From DATKQY01 sp035532475 (GTDB lineage Bacteria; Actinomycetota; Acidimicrobiia; Acidimicrobiales; Bog-793), in NCBI GenBank assembly GCA_035532475.1, contig DATKQY010000079.1, forward strand, positions 1 through 16,255: DNA of 16,255 bases, read 5' to 3'. The translations under genes and the position numbers were made by a program. How positions within the stretch are numbered: the stretch's first letter is position 1; every line of letters starts with the position of its first letter. This document shows, in pieces, positions 1 through 6,028 of the stretch. Under the pieces are notes generated by a model. That model saw nothing but the letters and a program-made list of their open reading frames with translations. It was not told where the DNA came from and searched no databases.

Positions 1-85
1 GCATCGTGCCGTCACGGAACCAGCGATACGCGGTGTTGGGGTGGACGCCGTACGAACGGGCCCACTCGGCGAGCTTCACGCGCAC
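1..85 (-). CDS. tnpA: IS607-family serine recombinase (transposase TnpA), N-terminus only; continues off left edge
   Basis: The visible 28 residues run from a GTG at 85 to the window edge and read VRVKLAEWARSYGVHPNTAY followed by RWFRDGTM. This is the MerR-like helix-turn-helix that opens IS607-type serine recombinases, with its 'LAEWA...GVHP.TAYRWFR.GT' pattern. In that family the HTH precedes a catalytic serine recombinase domain, and a tnpB gene usually follows; both would lie outside the window. GTG at 79 or 97 are alternative starts; I chose 85 because MRVK- is a common opening in this family, and no Shine-Dalgarno sequence helps decide. The gene points away from the truncated amidohydrolase, as expected if the element was inserted into it. 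The family call is good; activity cannot be judged from this fragment. Confidence 0.72.
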   Translation of the reverse strand, partial: MRVKLAEWARSYGVHPNTAYRWFRDGTM

Positions 86-141
86 GAGCGTACGCACGTT
101 TGGTGGCGTTTAGGTGGATCGTCGGGACCAGTTCGTAACCC
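86..141. mobile_element. Terminal region of IS607-like element and junction with amidohydrolase gene
   Basis: This stretch lies between the recombinase start and the first codon that aligns with amidohydrolases (QYFSG, from 142). It holds an imperfect direct repeat, GTTTGGTGG at 98-106 and GTTTAGGTGG at 108-117. The amidohydrolase frame meets a TAA at 136-138, so homology stops abruptly between about 112 and 141. IS607 elements lack long terminal inverted repeats and insert at GG dinucleotides, several of which occur here (113-114, 116-117, 124-126). The exact end therefore cannot be fixed without an empty-site sequence. The placement of the border is inference. Confidence 0.5.
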
Positions 142-1268
142 CAGTACTTCTCGGGCGTCCGCGGCGTGCTCGGCAGCCAGTACCAGCCCGAGGACATGTA
201 CGCGGCCAACCTCCTCGCGATGCTCGACGCGCTCGACGCCGGCATCACGACGATGGTCGACTGGTCCCACAACAACAACACCCCCGAGCACGCCGACGCC
301 GCGCTCCAGGGAGTGTTCGACTCGGGCATCCGGTGCGTCTGGGCCTACGGCAACGCCAACGACGAGTGGCTCCCGATCAGCGAGATCCCGCAGTCGCGTG
401 ACGTCGTACGCGTCGCCGAGCAGTGGTTCCCGGCCAAGGGCGGCCTCGTCACGCTGGCCCTCGCGCCGCGGGGCCCGCAGTTCGCGACGAAGGAGGTCAC
501 GCTCCAGGACTTCGCCCTCGCCACCGAGCTCGACATCCCGGTCACCGTCCACGTCGGCGACGGGGCCTGGGGCAAGGGCCTCCCCGTGCAGTGGATGCAC
601 GAGAACGGCCTCACGACGCCGAGGACGACCTACGTGCACTGCAACGCTCTCGCTGGGGCCGAGTTCGACATGATCCGCGACACCGGCGGCTCGGTCTCCG
701 TCGCCCCCGAGCTCGAGATGCACATGGGCCACGGCCGCCTGGCGACGCTGCGCGCGATGGCGCGGGGCATCCCCGTCGGGGTGTCGATCGACGTGTGCAC
801 CTCGGTCGGGGGCGACATGTTCTCGGCGATGCGGGCGTTGCTCGCCGGCACGCGCTATCTCGTGAACGTCGAGGCGCTCGACAAGGACCGGGCCGTCGAC
901 CCGCTCCCGCTCACCTCGGTCGACGTGCTCCGCTTCGCGACGCGCGAGGGCGCAGTCGCAGCGTGGCTCGGCGAGGAGGTCGGCTCGTTGACCCCCGGCA
1001 AGAAGGCCGACGTCATCCTCGTGCGCACCGACACGTGGGGCATGCAGCCGCTGAACTACCCGCCGGCGCCGTCGTCGAGTCGGGACACCCGATGCTCGTC
1101 GACACCGTGATCCTCGACGGCCAGGTCGTGAAGGAGGGCGGCCGCCTGCTCCACCACGACTTCGCCCGCGTCCGCTCGCTCGCCGAGGAGGCCCGCGACC
1201 GGCTGATGGCCCGTGCCGGCGTGTCCGACCCGGGCCGGTGGCAGCCGGCCGTGTACGAGAACAAGTAG
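139..1268 (+). pseudogene. Metal-dependent amidohydrolase (TrzA/SsnA-like deaminase family), 5'-truncated and frameshifted
   Basis: The protein is recognisable from QYFSGVRG at 142 to VYENK before TAG at 1266-1268. Family motifs seen are DAGITTMVDWSHNNNTPEHA, VHVGDGAWG (metal-binding His near 550), YVHCN (near 631-645), PELEMHMGHG (near 706-735) and GVSIDVCTSVGGDMF (metal-binding Asp near 790). Intact members are about 450 residues and begin with a beta-sandwich plus an HxH metal motif; roughly the first 100 residues, including HxH, are missing here, replaced by the IS607-like end. At about 1062-1072 the frame must shift: the first frame gives WGMQPLNYP and would stop at 1110, while the tail (AGAVVESGHP, then MLVDTVILDGQVVKEGG) continues in another frame, as if one base were lost in ccgccggcgcc. 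A GTG at 166 could start a 314-residue product, but without HxH it should not be catalytic. The exact substrate is unknown. Confidence 0.8.
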
Positions 1269-1316
1269 GCACCCGGCCCGGGGGCTCCGCCCGCGCCAAG
1301 TGCCGGGGCGGGACAC

Positions 1317-1336
1317 CCGCCCGACCTGCCGGGCGG
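1317..1336. terminator. Candidate intrinsic hairpin between convergent genes
   Basis: CCGCCC (1317-1322) pairs with GGGCGG (1331-1336) over an 8-nt loop, in the 79-bp gap between the end of the amidohydrolase pseudogene and the end of the convergent Dabb gene. There is no T-tract, as is common in high-GC actinobacteria. In DNA this GC-rich, chance hairpins are frequent, so this is weak. Confidence 0.3.
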
Positions 1337-1347
1337 ATCCGCCTCCT

Positions 1348-1677
1348 TCAGGAGCCGGGGAGGATCCCGGCGCCGATCGGAACGTCGAGGTTGACCTGGA
1401 GGGCGAGCCGGCTGGCGATCCTCGGTGCGAGGACGCGTGCCGTGAGCTCCTTGTGGGCCGGGTCGTCGAGGTAGGCGTGGAGGTCGTCGGGCGTCGCGAC
1501 GAGGGCGAGGACGGCGAAGTCGCCGTTGCCGTCCCGCAGGCCGAGGTCGGCACCGAAGTGGTAGTCGAGGATCTGCGGCACCTTCGGACGGAAGGCGGCG
1601 AGCTCGGCCTCGACCGCCGCGACGTCGTCGGGCTGCACGTCCTCGTTCCAGCGGAAGAGGGCCATGTGGAGGATCAT
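1348..1677 (-). CDS. Stress-responsive alpha/beta barrel (Dabb) domain protein
   Basis: This 109-residue protein starts MILHMALFRWNEDVQPDD and contains RPKVPQILDYHFGADLGLRD, then GDFAVLALVATPDDLHAYL and DDPAHKELTARVLAPRI. That order (strand with a His/Phe-rich start, a helix, a central strand, the 'D..DL.AY..HP.H' segment) is the Dabb ferredoxin-like fold (PF07876), usually a dimeric cytosolic protein of 95-110 residues. Dabb proteins include cyclases and small stress proteins; no specific reaction can be assigned. The ATG at 1677 lies 8 bp after the stop of the SDR gene, so it is surely cotranscribed and possibly translationally coupled, making it the last gene of the E1/SDR operon. In catabolic operons, Dabb proteins often accompany dehydrogenases acting on odd carbonyl substrates, which is consistent but not proof. 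Confidence 0.85.
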   Translation of the reverse strand: MILHMALFRWNEDVQPDDVAAVEAELAAFRPKVPQILDYHFGADLGLRDGNGDFAVLALVATPDDLHAYLDDPAHKELTARVLAPRIASRLALQVNLDVPIGAGILPGS

Positions 1678-1685
1678 CGCCGGCC

Positions 1686-2441
1686 CTAGCCCCGGGCCAC
1701 CCAGCCGCCGTCGGCGACCAGGGTCGTGCCGGTGATGTAGCGGCTGGTCTCGGGGCACGACAGCATCCTGATGTTCTGGGCCACGTCCTCGGCCGAGCAG
1801 ATGAAGCCGAGCGGGGTGCGCTCGATCACCCAGGCCTCGAGGCCCGGGGCGCCGGGGTACTGATCGGTCAGCATCGGCGTGACGATGAACCCCGGCGCGA
1901 CGACGTTCACCCGGGTTCTCGGCGCGAGCTCGACCGCGAGCGAGCGGGCGACGGCCTCGACCGCACCCTTGGTCGCGCTGTAGGGCGCGTAGCCCGGAAA
2001 GGCCGTGTGGGCGACGGTCGAGGAGACGAAGACGATCGCCGAGCCGTCGGCGAGGTGGGGGATCACCGCCTTCGTGAGCAGCATCGGCGCCCGGAGGTTC
2101 ACGCGCCACATCCGGTCGATGCTCTCGACGGGCGCGTCGGCGAGCGGCGCCATCTCCAGGATCGCGGCGCAGTGCGCGAGCACGTCGACCGCCCCGAAGG
2201 CGTCGACCGCCGAGCGGGCGACCTCCTCCGGCGCGCCGTCCGCCGTCAGGTCGACGACCAGCGACCTCGTCTCGGCGCCCGAGGCGGCGACCTGCGCCTC
2301 GGTGGCGGCGAGCCGCTCCTTGTCCCGGCCTACCAGGACGACCTTCGCCCCGGAGGCCGCCAGCAGCCTGGCCGTCGCCGCCCCGACCCCGGAGCTCGCG
2401 CCGGTCACGACGGCGACGTTCCCGGTGAAGCTGAAGCTCAT
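1686..2441 (-). CDS. SDR family NAD(P)-dependent oxidoreductase
   Basis: A classical short-chain dehydrogenase/reductase of 251 residues, the usual length. The cofactor motif TGASSGVG is at residues 13-20, followed by VVLVGRDKERL; the Arg/Asp arrangement after strand 2 does not settle NAD versus NADP. The catalytic set is complete: FVSST with Ser141, Tyr154 and Lys158 in YSATK, then NVVAPGFIVTPM and the C-terminal ITGTTLVADGGW. It is a cytosolic Rossmann enzyme interconverting an alcohol and a carbonyl; the substrate is unknown. The ATG at 2441 is preceded by a purine-rich GAGGGAGGGGGGAGG run. It follows E1-beta by 57 bp and precedes the Dabb gene by 8 bp in one transcription unit. An acetoin/diol dehydrogenase role would fit an acetoin-type E1 operon, but that is inference. 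Confidence 0.92.
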   Translation of the reverse strand: MSFSFTGNVAVVTGASSGVGAATARLLAASGAKVVLVGRDKERLAATEAQVAASGAETRSLVVDLTADGAPEEVARSAVDAFGAVDVLAHCAAILEMAPLADAPVESIDRMWRVNLRAPMLLTKAVIPHLADGSAIVFVSSTVAHTAFPGYAPYSATKGAVEAVARSLAVELAPRTRVNVVAPGFIVTPMLTDQYPGAPGLEAWVIERTPLGFICSAEDVAQNIRMLSCPETSRYITGTTLVADGGWVARG

Positions 2442-2498
2442 CCTCCCCCCTCCCTCGCGCCCGGCGTCACGCCCCGGCGCGTCCGGCCGACCAGACGG

Positions 2499-3473
2499 CT
2501 AATCGAGACCCCTGCGCACCGCGTTGACCACGGTCTCTGCCGAGGGGATGGTCGCGTCCTCGAGCGAGTCCGCGGCCGGCAGCGGGACGTGCGGCGTGGT
2601 GATGCGCCGGATCGGCGCGTCGAGGTCGTAGAAGCACTCCTCGCCGATGATCGAGGCCACCTCGGCGCCCCAGCCGCACAGGCGGGGGTTCTCCTCCACC
2701 GTGAACAGGCGCGCCGTCTTGGCGACCGACCTCGCGACGGTGGTGACGTCGAGGGGGACGAGCGAGCGCACGTCGATGACCTCAGCCTCGATCCCCTCGG
2801 CAGCGAGCTGCTCCGCGGCGTCGAGCGCGCGGAGCACCATCGTCCCGAGCGCCGCCAAGGTGACGTGGCGGCCCTCCCGGCGGATGACCGCGGTGCCGAG
2901 CCGGTCGACGTGCTCGGTGTCGGGCACCTCGCCCTTCATCGGGTAGAGGGCCTTCTCCTCGAGGAACATCACCGGGTCGTCGTCGCGGATCGCGGCCGCC
3001 ATCAGTCCCACGACGTCGGCCGGGGTGGACGGCACGACGACCTTCAGCCCGGGCACGGCCATCAGCCAGTTCTCCACCGACTGGGAGTGCTGCGCCCCGA
3101 AGCGCAGCCCTCCACCGTTGCCGAGGCGGATCACGAGCGGGAGCGTGATCTGGCCGTTCGTCATGTAGCGGGCCTTCGCGATCTGGTTCACGACGAGGTC
3201 GTGGCAGACCGAGAGGAAGTCGGCGAACATCAGCTCGGCGACCGGCCGCAGCCCCGTCATCGCCGCGCCCATCGCCGCGCCGATGATCGCCTGCTCGGAG
3301 ATCGGCGTGTCCCGGACGCGCCGGGGGCCGAACTGGTCGAGCAGCCCGACCGTGGCCTTGAAGACGCCGCCCGCGGCGCCGATGTCCTCGCCGATCATCA
3401 CGACGGACTCGTCGCGCGCCATCTCCTGGGCCAGTCCGGCCGCGACGGCCTCCCGGTAGGTCAGCTCCGCCAT
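2499..3473 (-). CDS. Thiamine-diphosphate-dependent 2-oxoacid/acetoin dehydrogenase E1 component, beta subunit
   Basis: At 324 residues this is the normal length for E1-beta of the PdhB/AcoB/BkdB type. Seen in order: TYREAVAAGLAQEMARDESV, the IGED motif (residues 27-30, carrying the conserved acid), GGVFKAT, RVRDTPISEQAIIGAAMGAA, AELMFADFLSVCHD, GAQHSQSVENWLMAVPGLKV, VVPSTPADVVGLM, and the transketolase C-terminal segment with EVIDVRSLVPLD and VEENPRLCGWGAEV. With an alpha subunit it forms the heterotetramer that decarboxylates a 2-oxoacid or cleaves acetoin and passes the acyl group to an E2 lipoyl protein. The ATG at 3473 has GGAGG 6 nt upstream, located inside the alpha gene, and the two frames overlap by 13 bp. 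The partner alpha gene is internally deleted, and no E2 or E3 is in the window. Substrate class is not resolvable. Confidence 0.93.
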   Translation of the reverse strand: MAELTYREAVAAGLAQEMARDESVVMIGEDIGAAGGVFKATVGLLDQFGPRRVRDTPISEQAIIGAAMGAAMTGLRPVAELMFADFLSVCHDLVVNQIAKARYMTNGQITLPLVIRLGNGGGLRFGAQHSQSVENWLMAVPGLKVVVPSTPADVVGLMAAAIRDDDPVMFLEEKALYPMKGEVPDTEHVDRLGTAVIRREGRHVTLAALGTMVLRALDAAEQLAAEGIEAEVIDVRSLVPLDVTTVARSVAKTARLFTVEENPRLCGWGAEVASIIGEECFYDLDAPIRRITTPHVPLPAADSLEDATIPSAETVVNAVRRGLD

Positions 3474-3784
3474 CTCGCACCTCCGTCAGCGAACACGTCC
3501 CGCTCGATCGAGGCGGGATCAGCGAGCGGCGGGGCCTCGGCGGCCCCGCGGGCCTCGTCGGCCTCGGCTCGCGCCGCGGCCTCGATGGCGTCGAGCGTCG
3601 CCGCGTCGACACCGAGCGCTTCGAGGCGCTCCCGGTAGCGGGGAACGGGATCGCGCGCCAGCCAGGACTGCGCTTGCGCGTCCTGCCGGACCCTGAGCAT
3701 CGCCCGGTAGAGGGCCAGGCGCGCCGGCGGGTCGAGCGGCGCGACGGCGGGCCCGGTGCCCGTGTCAGCGCACGTCTGCGTCAT
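3461..3784 (-). CDS. E1 component alpha subunit, internally deleted (head fused in frame to tail)
   Basis: This intact 107-residue frame starts MTQTCADTG and continues LDPPARLALYRAMLRVR, the N-terminal helix of E1-alpha subunits. It then jumps to SWLARDPVPRYRERLEALGV and a Glu/Ala-rich end, DAATLDAIEAAARAEADEA, which is the C-terminal region of the same family. Intact E1-alpha has about 320-370 residues, so roughly 215-250 residues are missing. The missing part is the whole thiamine-diphosphate core, including the GDG...N cofactor/Mg motif and the active-site histidines. The join falls around 3668-3695, where the frame is preserved. The product cannot bind cofactor. The gene still heads the operon and overlaps E1-beta by 13 bp, so it may mainly serve to carry translation into E1-beta. 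A real deletion, a strain variant or an assembly collapse are all possible; a genuine short helper protein is less likely. Confidence 0.75.
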   Translation of the reverse strand: MTQTCADTGTGPAVAPLDPPARLALYRAMLRVRQDAQAQSWLARDPVPRYRERLEALGVDAATLDAIEAAARAEADEARGAAEAPPLADPASIERDVFADGGARWRS

Positions 3785-3819
3785 GGCCCGTCCCGCTCCT
3801 CCAGCCCGTCGTCGGAAGG

Positions 3820-3848
3820 TTCCTAGTAGCCAGCCGCCCGCATGTCAA
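3820..3848 (-). promoter_or_regulatory. Candidate sigma-70-type promoter for the E1/SDR/Dabb operon
   Basis: On the minus strand a perfect -35 TTGACA (3848-3843) is followed after 17 bp by TAGGAA (3825-3820), a plausible actinobacterial -10. Transcription would begin near 3813, about 30 bp before the ATG at 3784. GGAGGAG sits upstream of that ATG, but with a long 11-13 nt spacing. A perfect -35 is unusual in DNA this GC-rich. Confidence 0.45.
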
Positions 3849-3864
3849 CCGGCAGTGAACACGC

Positions 3865-3880
3865 CCCGGATCCGTCCGGG
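3865..3880. promoter_or_regulatory. Inverted repeat in the divergent intergenic region (possible operator)
   Basis: CCCGGA (3865-3870) and TCCGGG (3875-3880) form a perfect 6-bp dyad with a 4-bp spacer. It sits just upstream of the TTGACA promoter of the E1 operon and about 120 bp before the divergent PPOX gene. It could be an operator, but GC-rich dyads arise by chance and no local regulator gene points to it. Confidence 0.2.
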
Positions 3881-3999
3881 CGGGCCCGGCGTGACCCGTC
3901 CCGAGCCGCCCCGGGGCGTTGTTGCAGCGCGTGTGACGCCGATCCCCTATCCTCCCGCCGGGGCGGGCGAGCGGTGCCCGCCGGAGGGAAGGGGAACCG

Positions 4000-4410
4000 A
4001 TGGCACCACCCGCGACCGGCGTCGTCCCGGAGTCGTACGCCGACCTCTTGACGAAGAAGGGCTTCGCGCACGTCGCGACGATCGGGCCGGACGGCACTCC
4101 GCAGAGCACCCCGGTCTGGTACGGCTGGGACGGCGAGCACCTCCTCTTCAGCCAGACGACGGGGCGCCAGAAGTACCGCAACCTGAAGGAGCGTCCGGAT
4201 ATCGCGCTGTCGATCACCGACCCCGAGAACCCGTACCGCTACCTCGAGATCCGCGGCGTCGTCGAGTCGATCGAGGACGACCCGGACAACGCCTTCATCA
4301 ACTCGATGGCGAAGAAGTACATGGGCCAGGACGTCTACCCCTGGCACCAGCCCGGCGACCACCGCGTCGTCGTGACGGTGCACCCGCGCCACACGACGTC
4401 GATGGGCTGA
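4000..4410 (+). CDS. PPOX-class flavin/F420-dependent oxidoreductase
   Basis: This 136-residue single-domain split beta-barrel protein has the pyridoxamine-phosphate-oxidase-like pattern: LLTKKGFAHVATIGPDGTPQ, STPVWYGWDGEHLLF, TTGRQKYRNLKERPDIALSI, and YRYLEIRGVVESIEDD, ending VVVTVHPRHTTSMG. The length, the 'G.P..TPVW' strand and the 'K.RNL..RP..ALSI' segment match the actinobacterial FDOR-B group, whose members use F420 or a flavin in the cytosol as dimers. The physiological substrate is unknown. The ATG at 4000 has GGAGGGAAGGGG a few bases upstream. A -10-like TATCCT at 3948-3953 lacks a convincing -35. The gene is transcribed away from the E1 operon and toward the aminotransferase, and a strong hairpin follows its stop. 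Confidence 0.88.
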   Translation: MAPPATGVVPESYADLLTKKGFAHVATIGPDGTPQSTPVWYGWDGEHLLFSQTTGRQKYRNLKERPDIALSITDPENPYRYLEIRGVVESIEDDPDNAFINSMAKKYMGQDVYPWHQPGDHRVVVTVHPRHTTSMG

Positions 4411-4420
4411 GCGCCCCGCC

Positions 4421-4449
4421 GACCGCCGGCGCGCCCGGGGCCGGCGGTC
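4421..4449. terminator. Bidirectional terminator hairpin between convergent genes
   Basis: GACCGCCGGC (4421-4430) and GCCGGCGGTC (4440-4449) form a perfect 10-bp stem over a 9-nt loop. It begins 10 bp after the PPOX stop, and its right arm overlaps the stop codon of the convergent aminotransferase (4448-4450 on the plus strand). It can serve both transcripts. There is no T-run, typical for high-GC actinobacterial terminators. Confidence 0.7.
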
Positions 4450-5809
4450 AACCGAGGACCTTGGCGACGGCCTGTTCCAGGACGCCGAGGCCCTCGTCGA
4501 GCAGCGCGTCGCCGATGACGAGCGGCGGGAGCAGCCGGATGACGTTGCCGTAGGTGCCGCAGGTGAGGACGACCACGCCCTCGCCGTGGCAGGTCTTCGC
4601 CACCGCCTGCGTCGCCGCGGGGTCGGGCAGGGCGGTCCCCGGCTGGACGAACTCGAGGGCGCGCATCGCCCCCCGGCCGCGCACGTCCCCGATCCCCCGG
4701 TACGACCGCTGCAGGGCCTCGAGGCGCGGCACGACGGCGGCGCCGATGCGGCGGGCCGCCCCCGCCAGCTCGAGGCGGCGCATCGTCTCGATCGAGGCCA
4801 GCGCGGCGGCGCAGGCCACGGGGTTGCCGCCGTAGGTGCCGCCGAGGCCACCCGGATGGACCGCCGCCATCAGCTCGGCCCGGCCCGTCAGCCCGGCGAG
4901 GGGCATCCCGCCGGCGAGCCCCTTCGCAGTGGTCACCAGGTCGGGCACCACGCCCTCGTGCTCGCAGGCGAACCAGTCGCCGGTGCGACAGAAGCCGGTC
5001 TGGATCTCGTCGGCCACGAAGAGCACCCCATTGTCGTGGCACCACGAGGCGAGGGCGGGAAGGAACCCGGGAGCGGGCACGACGAAGCCGCCCTCGCCCT
5101 GGATCGGCTCGACCAGCACGCACGCCAGGTTCGCGGCGCCGACCTGCACCGCCAGCTGGTCGATCGCCCGCTCCGCCGCCTGCTCTCCGGTCATCGCTTC
5201 CGGGTCCCGGAACGGATAGGACATCGCCACCCGGTAGATCTCGGGCGCGAACGGGCCGAACCGGTGCTTGTAGGGCATGCTCTTCGCGGTCAACGCCATC
5301 GTGAGGTTCGTCCGCCCGTGGTAGGCGTGGTCGAAGACCCCCACGGCCTGGCGACCGGTCGCGTGGCGAGCCACCTTGACAGCGTTCTCGACCGCCTCGG
5401 CACCCGAGTTGAACAGCGCCGAGTACTTGGCGTGGTCACCGGGAGTCAGGGCGTTCAGCTGCTCGCAGACCCCGACGTAGCCCTCGTAGGGGGCGATCAT
5501 GAAGCACGTGTGGGTGAAGCGGGCGACCTGCTCGCTCACCGCTGCGACCACCTCGGGAACGGCGTGGCCGATGCTCGTCACGGCGATGCCCGAGCCGAGG
5601 TCGATCAGCGAGTTGCCGTCGACGTCGCGCAGGATCGCGCCCGAGGCCTCGGCCACGTAGACGGGGAGGGTGCTGCTCACCCCCGGCGCGACGGCCCCGC
5701 TGCGCCGGGCCTGCAGCGCACGCGAGCGCGGACCGGGCACCTCGGTCACGATCCTCCGCTCCTGCGCGATCCCGGCCGTGGGCTCCCCGTCGACTGGCGT
5801 CTTCGTCAC
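4448..5809 (-). CDS. gabT: 4-aminobutyrate aminotransferase-type class III PLP enzyme
   Basis: A full-length (453-residue) class III aminotransferase. Motifs in order: DLGSGIAVTSIGH, NSGAEAVENAVKVAR, FDHAYHGRTNLTMALTAK, VLVEPIQGEGGFVVPAPGFL, DEIQTGFCRTGDWFACEHEG with PLP-contacting Asp267, and TTAKGLAGGMPLAG with Schiff-base Lys296, then GTYGGNPVACAAAL. These match bacterial GabT, which moves the amino group of GABA to 2-oxoglutarate to give succinate semialdehyde and glutamate; related omega-amino acids are possible substrates. I chose the GTG at 5809 because GGAGG lies 7 nt upstream (5817-5821) and the N-terminus TKTPVDGEPTAGIAQERR looks right; the frame stays open far upstream only because of GC bias. 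No succinate-semialdehyde dehydrogenase is adjacent. A 219-bp gap separates it from the divergent MFS gene. Confidence 0.92.
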   Translation of the reverse strand: MTKTPVDGEPTAGIAQERRIVTEVPGPRSRALQARRSGAVAPGVSSTLPVYVAEASGAILRDVDGNSLIDLGSGIAVTSIGHAVPEVVAAVSEQVARFTHTCFMIAPYEGYVGVCEQLNALTPGDHAKYSALFNSGAEAVENAVKVARHATGRQAVGVFDHAYHGRTNLTMALTAKSMPYKHRFGPFAPEIYRVAMSYPFRDPEAMTGEQAAERAIDQLAVQVGAANLACVLVEPIQGEGGFVVPAPGFLPALASWCHDNGVLFVADEIQTGFCRTGDWFACEHEGVVPDLVTTAKGLAGGMPLAGLTGRAELMAAVHPGGLGGTYGGNPVACAAALASIETMRRLELAGAARRIGAAVVPRLEALQRSYRGIGDVRGRGAMRALEFVQPGTALPDPAATQAVAKTCHGEGVVVLTCGTYGNVIRLLPPLVIGDALLDEGLGVLEQAVAKVLG

Positions 5810-6028
5810 GGCGCTGCCTCCGCTCTCCCTGGGCCGGGTGTCCCGTGCCCGTCCCCATCGTCCTCCACCCTCGCGCCTCGCGCCAGGGCCTGGGAGCGAG
5901 CGGGACGGCGCCGGACGACGCGCCGCCCCTGGCCGGCCGCGCCCGCCATCTACGGTGGACCGTCCCGCGCCACGCGGCGCGGCGCCGGGGCCCCGGGGGC
6001 GGCCGGCGCACCGGCGGAGGGGGTGGCG

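Noticed and set aside
2007..3638. 543-residue plus-strand open frame over the E1 operon
   Set aside because: Composition is dominated by Arg/Gly/Asp/His as expected for an antisense shadow in GC-rich DNA; the opposite strand carries well-conserved SDR and E1-beta genes.
4586..6028. Plus-strand frame open upstream of the DHA2 exporter
   Set aside because: It is the antisense of the aminotransferase with no family resemblance; homology and a ribosome site place the start at 6029.
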